Of a stretch of DNA of 64,000 nucleotides, positions 10,006 through 21,141 are shown in pieces. Each line of letters starts with the position of its first letter. Within the stretch, counting starts at the first letter, position 1. The translations under genes and the position numbers were made by a program. The stretch is from Mesostigma viride (Eukaryota > Streptophyta > Mesostigmatophyceae > Mesostigmatales > Mesostigmataceae), in assembly GCA_009746045.1 (NCBI GenBank), contig RPFO01000130.1, positions 2,904,868 to 2,968,867 on the forward strand. Reading direction: 5' to 3'. The notes below the pieces were generated by a model. That model had not been told where the DNA came from. It did no database searches and saw only the letters and a list, made by a program, of their open reading frames with translations.

Positions 10006-12161
10006 TACCCAGCGTCCCAGTAGGGAGGCCAACTCATGGTAGCTTGCTGGTCCCTGGGCCAGCACCGCCTCGGTGTCGTGGACCAGGAGGGCCAGTCGCT
10101 TCGCCGACGGCCACAAGCTCCCATCTTGGTGAAACTCGATGCCCAGGATCTCAACAGCTTGACCCTCCCGCGCCCGCTCGACCTTTTTCTCATTCACCAC
10201 CAGGCCAGCTGGCGCGTAGCAATAAGTGCATGCGCGGTCCAGCAGCGCGTTCGCCTCCGCTGCGCTGCGCGCGTGTGTGGTGCCCAGGTCGTCGATCATG
10301 ACCAACTGCGCCGGCCGAGGAGGGTCCTCGGGCAGCAGCTACCAGTCAAGTTCGGCGGCCCCCACCAACTCCATCCACTCCCGTCCTCCCTCACGCACTG
10401 TGCGCACCACGAGCTGATGCATCGGGACGCTCACACTCAGCCCGGGGTTCAGCTTCCCCGGCCCGAACAGGGTCTGCATGTGCGCCACCTGCGCCAGCAG
10501 GACCGAGTGAGACCACCCCATCACCAGAACACGGAACCTGGGATAGAGCCGGCGGCGCTCCCCGGGCTGGCCGACCTCGTCCGACCAGACTGGGGGCAGC
10601 GCGAACCACTCCCGCCACTCCGTTGGCACGGAGAAGCGGTAGTGGTACGTCTCCATGTCCGTTTTGCTCGAGTAGCTGGGCGCGCCCCCTGCCATCTCGG
10701 CCACCGCCCCCACATCTGGCAGGTAACAGCCGCCAGGGGTGAGGAACTTGTCGTTGCTCTGCACCATGTTGCAGATGAGTCGCTGGCGCTGGGCTGACGG
10801 GTCCACCACCCCTGGATCGCGCTTGGGCACGCCGAACAGGCTGTTGGTGACCGGGGGCTCCTCCTCGCTGTACTCTGTCATCCCGGTCTCCGCCAGCCGC
10901 ACGCTCAGGCGCGCGTACTCTGTGTCGCTCGCACAGCCATGCGTCACTCGCCGTCGACGCCCTGGCTGCACTACCTCCTCCTCCCTCAAAATATTTTTTA
11001 TGTTGCCATATACCTCCCTCCACTGGGGGGGAGGCAGTCCATCAGCGGCACGCTGCCCGCCACTCCGCCCGCGGGCAGCGCAAGTCTCTCTGGGACAATC
11101 ATTTCATATTGCCCGTCGGGCCCATAGGGCCCAGACTCAACGTCATGCACCAGGTCCTCTGCCGCTACGGCTCTCAGCCGGCGCTCATGGACCTGGGCGG
11201 CAATCTCCAGCCCTTGTAGGGCCGCCTGCTGGGCAGCGGTGCAGGGAGCCGTTGCCGTCGCCCCGCTAGTGCCGCGCCCTGGGGGCCCGCCGGCAGGCGT
11301 GGCCATTGCTGGCCCCGCCCCACACCTGGCCGCCCCCACAGGCGGTTCCCGTGTCCCCCCCCACATCCAGTTCAGGCCTTCCACGAGCCGGACCATGAGC
11401 AGCAAGCGTGCCCGCCGCCGCGTGGCTCGCTGCAGCCTGCGTCGTGAGCGCAGGCGGGACCGGTCGAGGGGCTGGACGGCCGGAACTGGGAGGGGGAACA
11501 CGCCGCGCCCCCTCACTTCTGCTTGTTGCTGGCGGAGGAGGAGGCCACCGCCCCCCCATCCACCTTGGCCAGCACCGCCGCGCTGACCCGCGCGTCGTGC
11601 TCCTTCTTGGCGGCCTTGAGAGCCCGTCGCGCCGCCCTCGTCCGCTGGCTGCCGCTCTCCACCACCGGCAGCACGAAGGCGGCCTGGACGCGCCCTGGCC
11701 CCGCTCGCTCTCCACCACCATGAGTGACTCCACGATGCGTGCAAAGTACTCCATGCACGCGAGCTCGGTCACCGCCGTGACTCCCAGCTCCTTCACCGCC
11801 ACGTCCAGGGCGTGGCACAGGTTGACCGCGATGTCCATGCGCTCGCGACTCTGCCACCCGCTGGTCTGGCCTGGCCCACGGATGAACATGGGCTTCAGGC
11901 CCTCCAGCCGGGCCCGCAGACTGCCCCCGTACCGGTCCTTGGCCGTTTGCAGGTACTCGGGCAGCACCCGCAGCTTGTACCGGTAGTCCTCCACCTCCCA
12001 AGGGATGCTGGTGGCAGTCCCCGGCAGGGCGACCCCCTTGGTCATGGGCACAGCCAACACCTGGCCGCTCGCTGGGTCGGCGCGACCCGGTAGGCGGTCC
12101 CTGCGGCGCCGGCTGCTGCTGCGCCGGCCCGAGTCGCTGCTGCTGTCGCTGCTGTTGCTGC

Positions 12162-12194
<33 letters not shown>

Positions 12195-12590
12195 AACGGC
12201 ACGTGCGATGGCGGCACTTGGGACACTTGGCCGTCTTGGCTCGCGCCGGTGCTGGGGCCACTGGTTTGGCGCCGGGCAGGATTGTCCCACCCCCCGGCGC
12301 CCCTTGCTGGGCCGCTGGGTGTGAGCTGTGCAAGGGATACCCCTCTGCAGGCTCCTCGTCCCCCGCCACGGACGCGGGGGCCGTCACCCATCCCCCCTGG
12401 CCGCTCCGGGGCTCTTCCCCAGTGCCTGGGCCTCCAGCCCCCGGCCACCCGGCTCCCCAGTACCCCGGGGGGGGGGCAGGCACCCAGTAACCGCCCCCTG
12501 GCACTGCTCCTTCCCCTGCCCCACTGGTGTACCCCCATGGAGGGGCTACCCCCGTGGCGTGCAGGCCACCAGCCCACAGTGGGGCTATCT
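10006..12590 (-). mobile_element. DIRS-like element copy 3: gag and N-terminal pol
   Basis: Read on the minus strand it starts in gag (GIAPLWAGGLHATG) at an inverted junction at 12590. It passes the Cys cluster and poly-Ser region and the gag stop (about 11516), then pol. Pol carries the same seven-C frameshift (11025-11031) as copy 1, then the reverse transcriptase up to the segment just after MIDDLGTTH. The copy is cut at 10005 by the head of copy 2. RNase H, 2A, recombinase and tail are absent. Pol also has a stop inside the RT: codon TAG after LDW near 10340, where the other copies have CAG. Confidence 0.8.
10339..10989 (-). pseudogene. DIRS-like pol fragment (RT N-terminal part)
   Basis: A 216-codon frame covering the start of the reverse transcriptase (PPVTNSLFGVPKRD to MELVGAAELDW). 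It ends at TAG where the intact copies have a Gln codon, so the copy is inactivated by a nonsense change as well as by the upstream frameshift and the missing 3' half. Confidence 0.8.
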
Positions 12591-12782
12591 GGGTTGAAGT
12601 AGACAGTGACAAAACGTAGTACAATGTCGAAAGAATCAGTACAAATGGGTTCTTTGTAGTACAACTGTTCAGTGGCACCTGGGCGCCGCGCCAGTACTGT
12701 ACCGGACTTGCATCCGTCACCGTGCGCATGCAATGCAGCCAATTTATTGAGGAAGACATGGCGGCGCATGCTTTATCAGTTT

Positions 12783-14110
12783 GTCGGGTCGGAAGAGGTC
12801 GGTGTGGAGCGAACGGGGGAGAGGGAACATCGGGCGGTGGCGACCGCCCGCTGGCGTGTGGCGGTGAAACACCGGTGGAGGGACGCGGGGGCGCACATCA
12901 ATGAGAAAGAGGCGCGCGCAGCCGTGCAGAGCCTGGAGTGGGGGCTGCGCATGCGGGCGCGGTGGGGGCGACGGCACGTACAGCTGGTGGATAACACCGC
13001 CGTTGTGGGCGCAGTGGTGAAGGGGCGGTCATCATCTTACCGCCTCAACACGTGGTGCCGCCGTGCTGCCGCCCTGGGCTGTGCCAGCAACACCAGGTAC
13101 CACTGGGTGTACATCCGCTCGGAGCGAAACCCCGCTGACGCGCCCAGCCGGGGCCGGTGGGTGCGGGACCTTACCGCCGATGGCGATGTGGAGAGTAACC
13201 CGGGGCCGGGAGGGCGGCAGGAACTGCTGGAGAGCACCGTGCTGCCCGCGACCCTGCGCAGCTACCATCGCGCAGTGATCGCGTACCTCCTGTGGGCTGA
13301 GCCCTATGGTGCTGTACCGCCGGAGGAAGCGGAGAGCGTGTTCTGCGAGTGGCTCGTGTCTGTCTACGAGGATGGAGGGGGAGCAGGGCGTTCCATGTGC
13401 ATGAGGGCGCTGTGTGGGCTGCAACTGTACTACCCCAGCCAAGTGCAGGGGTGGCGCGAGGCCCGCCGGCTCCTCTACGGGTGGCAGCGACGCGTGCAAA
13501 CGCATAGCCCCAATCCGGTGCCGTGGGAGCTGCTCTACCTGGTGGTGCAGCTCCTCCGCTGGCAGGGGGCGCCCATGGCAGCAGCCGTGTGCGTCATCAC
13601 TTTTCAGCAATACCTGCGCATCGGGGAGGCCTTCAAGCTCCGAGTGGGGACGTGGCACTGCGTGGCGACCGTCGCCTGGGGCAGCGGGGACTGGGCGCGC
13701 TTCTTCTGCGGGATCCCAAGACAGCCAAGGGGGGTGCACAAGCGGTGGTGGTGCAGGATCCCCTCTCGCTGTACGTGCTCGAGCGCCTGTGCGCTGGGCG
13801 GGAGCCCGAGGAGCCCTTGTTTGGGAGCCTCAACTACAGCCAGTTCTCTCGTCGGTGGCACGCGGCGTGGGATGTTCTGGGCCTGCGGGGGATGTTTCCG
13901 CCCTACTCCATGCGACATGGTGGGGCAACGTACGACTACCTGCAGGGCGTTTCACTCCCAGACATCCAGAAGCGCGGGCGTTGGCGCCAGTTCAAGTCGG
14001 TGGACCACTACGTGGGCGTGCACCGTGCTCTAGCGGTGCAAGTGCCGCGGTGGGTGTGGTTGCTGGCTGAGGAGTTCCCCCCCGCTCAGTGGAGTTCACA
14101 CTGGCAGTAG
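12783..14110 (+). pseudogene. DIRS-like RNase H - 2A - tyrosine recombinase, frameshifted
   Basis: Contains INEKEARA and LVDNTAVV of RNase H, NPADAPSR, GDVESNPGP and the recombinase. The catalytic end (PPYSMRHGGATYDYLQG, KRGRW, SVDHYVGVH) lies in a different frame from the upstream part because four Gs replace five near 13645. A functional recombinase would need the lost base. Confidence 0.8.
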
Positions 14111-14155
14111 CAAGTGTGGGGATGCGCCTGCCCCGGTCTAGGCCGCGGGGCGCAG

Positions 14156-14164
14156 TATAAAAGG
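14156..14164 (+). promoter_or_regulatory. TATA-like box in the DIRS tail
   Basis: TATAAAAGG, 46 bases after the pol stop. The equivalent position in D and E reads TATAAAACG on the minus strand. In head-to-tail arrays it lies upstream of the next element head, so it could drive transcription of a downstream copy; this is inference. Confidence 0.4.
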
Positions 14165-14199
14165 ATGCAGCTCCGTTAGAGGAGTCGGCAGGGCGCACT

Positions 14200-14388
14200 C
14201 CAGCGGACACGCTGGGGCCCTGCTGGTTTTGGGCGTCGCGCCATCATCCTGATTTCCGGTTTGGCTCAACTTCGACCGTATCCTGCATTGGACAGAGCCG
14301 GCGGGGCGCACTCTAGTGGATACACTAGGGCTCTGCGGGTGCCTGCGTTGACAGGTGCAGGGGAGGCGCACTCTAGCAGCCACGCTAG
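14200..14388 (+). repeat. Three conserved hairpin motifs in the DIRS tail
   Basis: Each unit is GCGCACT followed by a short stem-loop and GGG. The stems are CCAGCG/CGCTGG (14200-14215), CTAGTG/CACTAG (14313-14328) and CTAGC/GCTAG (14373-14388). The stems differ in sequence, but both arms change together. The E and D tails have CCAGTG/CGCTGG, with a G-T wobble. Confidence 0.7.
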
Positions 14389-14541
14389 GGCTTCCCCCTC
14401 TACAACCACTCCAGATGCGGCCGGGGACGGCCAGGTTGGAGATGCGGGTGTTATATGGTGGCAGCCGCCTGGGACTTGCGCACAATTTGCCAGTCTCTCG
14501 GTCTACCAAGGCCTGCAAGCGGCTTAAGCATATAATTTTGC

Positions 14542-14547
14542 AATAAA
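14542..14547 (+). terminator. AATAAA polyadenylation-type signal in the DIRS tail
   Basis: AATAAA, 52 bases before the element end, repeated at the same place in the 818-bp derivatives (for example 15360-15365). The position suits 3' end formation of the element RNA. Confidence 0.45.
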
Positions 14548-14599
14548 CAAGTTCTGGTGCCTTCTCAAACAAAGTGAACCTGAAAGCATGCACAGAGGA

Positions 14600-16235
14600 T
14601 GGTTGATCTTACGATCTGGATTCCCTGATTTGCGACTAAGGGGAGCGGAGTGCGAGTCGGTGCCGCTGCCTCATGGCTGATCTGCAAGAAATGCTCCTGG
14701 AAAGGGTGAAAGTCCCTGCAAATGACCTCTGGACTGCTTCCAAGTACTTGGATGTAGTTCAAAGTACTTCATTGGTACTACAGGGTAGTACAATCTACTT
14801 CAAACTAGTTCAAACTAGCTCAGGCTAGTAAAGATTCGTTCAGGTGTAGCACAACCTGCCTAGGAGGTGGTATGACCTCCTGGGTTGAAGTAGACAGTGA
14901 CTAAACGTAGTACAATGTCGAAAGAATCAGTACAAATGGGTTCTTTGTAGTACAACTGTTCAGTGGCACCTGGGCGCCGCGCCAGTACTGTACCGGACTT
15001 GCATCCGTCACCGTGCGCATGCAATGCAGCCAATTTATTGAGGAAGACATGGCGGCGCATGCTTTATCAGTTTTCGGTTTGGCTCAACTTCGACCGTATC
15101 CTGCCTTGGACAGAGCCGGCGGGGCGCACTCTAGTGGATACACTAGGGCTCTGCGGGTACCTGCGTTGACAGGTGCAGGGGAGGCGCACTCTAGCAGCCA
15201 CGCTAGGGCTTCCCCCTCTACAACCACTCCAGATGCGGCCGGGGACGGCCAGGTTGGAGATGCGGGTGTTATATGGTGGCAGCCGCCTGGGACTTGCGCA
15301 CAATTTGCCAGTCTCTCGGTCTACCAAGGCCTGCAAGCGGCTTAAGCATATAATTTTGCAATAAACAAGTTCTGGTGCCTTCTCAAACAAAGTGAACCTG
15401 AAAGCATGCACAGAGGATGGTTGATCTTACGATCTGGATTCCCTGATTTGCGACTAAGGGGAGCGGAGTGCGAGTCGGTGCCGCTGCCTCATGGCTGATC
15501 TGCGAGAAATGCTCCTGGAAAGGGTGAAAGTCCCTGCAAATGACCTCTGGACTGTTTCCAAGTACTTGGATGTAGTTCAAAGTACTTCATTGGTACTACA
15601 GGGTAGTACAATCTACTTCAAACTAGTTCAAACTAGCTCAGGCTAGTAAAGATTCGTTCAGGTGTAGCACAACCTGCCTAGGAGGTGGTATGACCACCTG
15701 GGTTGAAGTAGACAGTGACTAAACGTAGTACAATGTCGAAAGAATCAGTACAAATGGGTTCTTTGTAGTACAACTGTTCAGTGGCACCTGGGCGCCGCGC
15801 CAGTACTGTACCGGACTTGCATCCGTCACCGTGCGCATGCAATGCAGCCAATTTATTGAGGAAGACATGGCGGCGCATGCTTTATCAGTTTTCGGTTTGG
15901 CTCAACTTCGACCGTATCCTGCCTTGGACAGAGCCGGCGGGGCGCACTCTAGTGGATACACTAGGGCTCTGCGGGTACCTGCGTTGACAGGTGCAGGGGA
16001 GGCGCACTCTAGCAGCCACGCTAGGGCTTCCCCCTCTACAACCACTCCAGATGCGGCCGGGGACGGCCAGGTTGGAGATGCGGGTGTTATATGGTGGCAG
16101 CCGCCTGGGACTTGCGCACAATTTGCCAGTCTCTCGGTCTACCAAGGCCTGCAAGCGGCTTAAGCATATAATTTTGCAATAAACAAGTTCTGGTGCCTTC
16201 TCAAACAAAGTGAACCTGAAAGCATGCACAGAGGA
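14600..16235 (+). repeat. Tandem 818-bp DIRS derivatives (two units)
   Basis: Two head-to-tail units, 14600-15417 and 15418-16235. Each is a complete head (TGGTTGATCTTACG ... TTTATCAGTTTT, about 473 bp) fused directly to the last 345 bp of tail (CGGTTTGGCTCAAC ... GCACAGAGGA). They are internally deleted, non-coding DIRS derivatives with both termini intact. Copy 4 ends exactly at the first unit, and a further truncated head follows at 16236, so four element ends are joined terminus to terminus. The two units differ at very few positions. Confidence 0.85.
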
Positions 16236-16435
16236 TGGTTGATCTTACGATCTGGATTCCCTGATTTGCGACTAAGGGGAGCGGAGTGCGAGTCGGTGCC
16301 GCTGCCTCATGGCTGATCTGCGAGAAATGCTCCTGGAAAGGGTGAAAGTCCCTGCAAATGACCTCTGGACTGTTTCCAAGTACTTGGATGTAGTTCAAAG
16401 TACTTCATTGGTACTACAGGGTAGTACAATCTACT
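16236..16435 (+). mobile_element. Truncated DIRS head after the tandem array
   Basis: Starts TGGTTGATC directly after the tail of the second 818-bp unit and is cut at about 16435, where it joins the tail of element E in inverted orientation (head CAATCTACT meets GCAAACCAGC). Confidence 0.75.
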
Positions 16436-17459
16436 GCAAACCAGCAGGGCCCCAGCGTGTCCACTGGAGTGCGCCCTGCCGACTCCTCCAACGGAGCTGC
16501 ATCGTTTTATACTGCGCCCCCCGGCCTAGACCGGGGCAGGCGCATCCCCACACTTGCTACTGCCAGTGTGAACTCCACTGAGCGGGGGGGAACTCCTCAG
16601 CCAGCAACCACACCCACCGCGGCACTTGCACCGCTAGAGCACGGTGCAGGCCCACGTAGTGGTCCACCGACTTGAACTGGCGCCAACGCCCGCGCTTCTG
16701 GATGTCTGGGAGTGAAACGCCCTGCAGGTAGTCGTACGTTGCCCCACCATGTCGCATGGAGTAGGGCGGAAACATCCCCCGCAGGCCCAGAACATCCCAC
16801 GCCGCGTGCCACCGACGAGAGAACTGGCTGTAGTTGAGGCTCCCAAACAAGGGCTCCTCGGGCTCCCGCCCAGCGCACAGGCGCTCGAGCACGTACAGCG
16901 AGAGGGGATCCTGCACCACCACCGCCTGTGCACCCCCCTTGGCTGTCTTGGGATCCCGCAGAAGAAGCGCGCCCAGTCCCCGCTGCCCCAGGCGACGGTC
17001 GCCACGCAGTGCCACGTCCCCCACTCGGAGCTTGAAGGCCTCCCCGATGCGCAGGTATTGCTGGAAAGTGATGACGCACACGGCTGCTGCCATGGGCGCC
17101 CCCTGCCAGCGGAGGATCTGCACCACCAGGTAGAGCAGCTCCCACGGCACCGGATTGGGGCTATGCGTTTGCACGCGTCGCTGCCACCCGTAGAGGAGCC
17201 GGCGGGCCTCGCGCCACCCCTGCACTTGGCTGGGGTAGTACAGTTGCAGCCCACACAGCGCCCTCATGCACATGGAACGCCCTGCTCCCCCTCCATCCTC
17301 GTAGACAGACACGAGCCACTCGCAGAACACGCTCTCCGCTTCCTCCGGCGGTACAGCACCATAGGGCTCAGCCCACAGAAGGTACGCGATCACTGCGCGA
17401 TGGTAGCTGCGCAGGGTCGCGGGCAGCACGGTGCTCTCCAGCAGTTCCTGCCGCCCTCC

Positions 17460-17486
17460 CGGCCCCGGGTTACTCTCCACATCGCC
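17460..17486 (-). other. 2A ribosome-skipping motif (element E)
   Basis: Encodes GDVESNPGP, an exact match to the D(V/I)ExNPGP consensus of 2A peptides. It lies between RNase H and the tyrosine recombinase. It is identical in copy 1 (6899-6925), copy 4 (13182-13208) and D (23127-23153). Confidence 0.85.
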
Positions 17487-19125
17487 ATCGGCGGTAAGGT
17501 CCCGCACCCACCGGCCCCGGCTGGGCGCGTCAGCGGGGTTTCGCTCCGAGCGGATGTACACCCAGTGGTACCTGGTGTTGCTGGCACAGCCCAGGGCGGC
17601 AGCGCGGCGGCACCACGTGTTGAGGCGGTAAGATGATGACCGCCCCTTCACCACTGCGCCCACAACGGCGGTGTTATCCACCAGCCGTACGTGCCGTCGC
17701 CCCCACCGCGCCCGCGTGCGCAGCCCCCACTCCAGGCTCTGCACGGCTGCGCGCGCCTCTTTCTCATTGATGTGCGCCCCCGCGTCCCTCCACCGGTGTT
17801 TCACCGCCACACGCCAGCGGGCGGTCGCCACCGCCCGATGTTCCCTCTCCCCCGTTCGCTCCACACCGACCTCTTCCGACCCGACACACAGAGTCTTCCA
17901 CCCCTTCATCTCGCGGCAGTTGGACAAAGCCTTCACGTCTGCCTCTGCCAGACGGGCGTACACCACACCGGAGCCCCGGCTCGACGCGTCACTGGCCACG
18001 ACGGTGGTGTCCAGCGGCTGGTTGCGCTGCGCATGCACCAAGGGAGCCAGGCAGACAGCCGCCCAGAGCTCCCGGCGCACACTTGCCCAGAGTTGGAAGC
18101 GTCCTCCCTTGCGGAGGGCCAGCACTTGGTGGAGCATCCTGTAGGCGTGGAACCAGGTGCTTAGCAGACTCCTGCGCAGCAGTTGGATCCATACCCAGCG
18201 TCCCAGTAGGGAGGCCAGCTCATGGTAGCTTGCTCGTCCCCGGGCCAGCACCGCCTCGGTGTCGTGGACCAGGAGGGCCAGTCGCTTCGCCGACGGCCAC
18301 AAGCTCCCATCTTGGTGGAACTCGATGCCCAGGATCTTCACAGCTTGGCCCTCCCGCGCCCGCTCGACCTTTTTCTCATTCACCACCAGGCCAGCTGGCA
18401 CGTAGCACTCGGTGCATGCGCGGTCCAGCAGCGCGTTCGCCTCCGCTGCGCTGCGCGCGTGTGTGGTGCCCAGATCGTCGATCATGACCAACTGCGCCGG
18501 CCGAGGAGGGTCCTCGGGCAGCAGCTGCCAGTCAAGTTCGGAGGCCCCCACCAACTCCATCCACTCCCGTCCTCCCTCACGCACTGTGCGCACCCCGAGC
18601 TGATGCATCGGGACGCTCACACTCAGCCCGGGGTTCAGCTTCCCCGGCCCGAACAGGGTCTGCATGTGCGCCACCTGCGCCAGCAGGACCGAGTGAGACC
18701 ACCCCATCACCAGAACACGGAACCTGGGATAGAGCCGGCGGCGCTCCCCGGGCTGGCCGACCTCGTCCGACCAGACTGGGGGCAGCGCGAACCACTCCCG
18801 CCACTCCGTTGGCACGCAGAAGCGGTAGTAGTACGTCTCCAGGTCCGTTTTGCTCGAGTAGCTGGGCGCGCCCCCTGCCATCTCGGCCACCGCCCCCACA
18901 TCTGGCAGGTAACAGCCGCCAGGGGTGAGGAACTTGTCGTTGCTCTGCACCATGTTGCAGATGAGTCGCTGGCGCTGGGCTGACGGGTCCACCACCCCTG
19001 GATCGCGCTTGGGCACGCCGAACAGGCCGTTGGTGACCGGGGGCTCCTCCTCGCTGTACTCTGTCATCCCGGTCTCCGCCAGCCGCACGCTCAGGCGCGC
19101 GTACTCTGTGTCGCTCGCACAGCCA

Positions 19126-19878
19126 TGGTTGATCTCCCTCGATCTGGATTCCCTGATTTGTCGGGGCGGAGGGAGCGAAGGAGGCGAGGGAGGCCGCTGG
19201 GTGACAGCACATATAAAAAATAAATAGAGCATTTAATATTTTATAATAGGCCCTGGTCTTTTATAAGGGGCAGTAGTCACAATTTATAAGGGCCCTGGAA
19301 TTTAATAAGGGGCGCCAGTGTGGTGGTACGAGATCTGCCCTCTAATAGGGTGTAAGTCCGTACGAGTAACTTGTAAACTAGTTCAAAGTACTTGGATGTA
19401 GTTCCAAGTACTTCACTTGGCCTACAGGGTAGTACAGTCTACTTCAATCTACTTCAAACTAGTTCATTCTAGTTCAAACCAGTGCTGACGTGCTTCGGCG
19501 TAGCACTGGACGCTCAGGAGGTGAACGAACCTACTGGGGTGTAGTAGACCAAGACTAAACGTAGTACAAAGTCAAAAGAATTAGTAGGGATGGGTTCCTT
19601 GTAGTACAACTGGCCAAGGGTGCTTTTGGCGCCAAAACCAGGTGTACCGGACTTGCATCCGCCACAGTGGGCAAGTACGCTGCCACTTCACATGGTGTAC
19701 GAATATTGTATGGGTCACGGAATTGTGTTTCGACCCGAATTAGAAGGACCTGGGCCGCCGCCGGCCCAAGTTTGAGAAAAAGTGCTGGCATATAACCAGC
19801 CGAGGTGTGCCTGTGCTGGTATTCGTTTTTATTAGCCCACCCAACCCACCATGTTGTGAGTTGAGACATGCATAGGGA
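19126..19878 (+). mobile_element. Family B element, 753-bp copy inserted in E pol
   Basis: Begins TGGTTGATCTCCCTCGATCTGG and ends GACATGCATAGGGA. Removing it restores CACAGCCA-TGCGTCACTCG, exactly the sequence of the uninterrupted copies at 10940 and 24790, with no target duplication and no base lost. It has no ORF. The interior has an AT-rich block (TTATAAG repeats, 19220-19310) and the GTAGTAC/ACTAGTTC motif region also seen, diverged, in the DIRS head. Confidence 0.85.
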
Positions 19879-20449
19879 TGCGTCACTCGCCGTCGACGCC
19901 CTGGCTGCACTACCTCCTCCTCCCTCAAAATATTTTTTATGTTGCCATATACCTCCCTCCACTGGGGGGGGAGGCAGTCCATCAGCGGCACGCTGCCCGC
20001 CACTCCGCCCGCGGGCAGCGCAAGTCTCTCTGGGACAATCATTTCATATTGCCCGTCGGGCCCATAGGGCCCAGACTCAACGTCATGCACCAGGTCCTCT
20101 GCCGCTACGGCTCTCAGCCGGCGCTCATGGACCTGGGCGGCAATCTCCAGCCCTTGTAGGGCCGCCTGCTGGGCAGCGGTGCAGGGAGCCGTTGCCGTCG
20201 CCCCGCTAGTGCCGCGCCCTGGGGGCCCGCCGGCAGGCGTGGCCATTGCTGGCCCCGCCCCACACCCGGCCGCCCCACAGGCGGTTCCCGTGTCCCCCCC
20301 ACATCCAGTTCAGGCCTTCCACGAGCCGGACCATGAGCAGCAAGCGTGCCCGCCGCCGCGTGGCTCGCTGCAGCCTGCGTCGTGAGCGCAGGCGGGACCG
20401 GTCGAGGGGCTGGACGGCCGGAACTGGGAGGGGAACACGCCGCGCCCCC

Positions 20450-21105
20450 TCACTTCTGCTTGTTGCTGGCGGAGGAGGAGGCCACCGCCCCCCCATCCAC
20501 CTTGGCCAGCACCGCCGCGCTGACCCGCGCGTCGTGCTCCTTCTTGGCGGCCTTGAGAGCCCGTCGCGCCGCCCTCGTCCGCTGGCTGCCGCTCTCCACC
20601 ACCGGCAGCACGAAGGCGGCCTGGGCGACCCACGCGCCCTGGCCCCGCTCGCTCTCCACCACCATGAGTGACTCCACGATGCGTGCAAAGTACTCCATGC
20701 ACGCGAGCTCGGTCACCGCCGTGACTCCCAGCTCCTTCACCGCCACGTCCAGGGCGTGGCACAGGTTGACCGCGATGTCCATGCGCTCGCGACTCAGCCA
20801 CCCGCTGGTCTGGCCTGGCCCACGGATGAACATGGGCTTCAGGCCCTCCAGCCGGGCCCGCAGACTGCCCCCGTACCGGTCCTTGGCCGTTTGCAGGTAC
20901 TCGGGCAGCACCCGCAGCTTGTACCGGTAGTCCTCCACCTCCCAAGGGATGCTGGTGGCAGTCCCCGGCAGGGCGACCCCCTTGGTCATGGGCACAGCCA
21001 ACACCTGGCCGCTCGCTGGGTCAGCGCGACCCGGTAGGCGGTCCCTGCGGCGCCGGCTGCTGCTGCGCCGGCCCGAGTTGCTGCTGCTGTCGCTGCTGCT
21101 GCTGC

Positions 21106-21141
<36 letters not shown>

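Larger units (their letters stand above)
12591..14599 (+). mobile_element. DIRS-like element copy 4: internally deleted, with complete tail
   Basis: A 192-bp piece of head (12591-12782) is fused to the 3' half of pol, starting in RNase H (VGSEEVGVERTGEREH). RNase H, the 2A motif (13182-13208) and the recombinase follow, then the longest tail in the window, ending ...GCATGCACAGAGGA at 14599. A one-base loss in a G run at about 13645 shifts the recombinase frame, so RIGEAFKLRVG is followed by the wrong frame; the correct frame continues to the stop near 14110. The tail has a TATA-like TATAAAAGG (14156-14164), three hairpins and AATAAA (14542-14547). Confidence 0.85.
16557..20302 (-). pseudogene. 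DIRS-like pol of element E, split by a B insertion
   Basis: The polyprotein carries reverse transcriptase, RNase H, a 2A motif (17460-17486) and tyrosine recombinase. The eight-C tract (about 19963-19971) is intact, so the frame was open before the 753-bp B copy at 19126-19878 broke it near SDTEYARL. After the insertion an 891-codon frame starts inside B, so a chimeric product with RT, RNase H, 2A and YR could in principle still be read. Catalytic blocks seen are MIDDLG (RT), SDASSRG, NEKEARA and LVDNT (RNase H), and RIGEAFKLRVG, MRHGGATYD, KRGRW and DHYVGLH (recombinase). The stop is at 16557, followed by the tail. Confidence 0.85.

Noticed and set aside
14138-14593. Minus-strand ORFs in the tail and tandem repeats (such as the 114-codon ones at 15067 and 15885)
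   Set aside because: Antisense to the DIRS tail, and repeated only because the 818-bp units are repeated.
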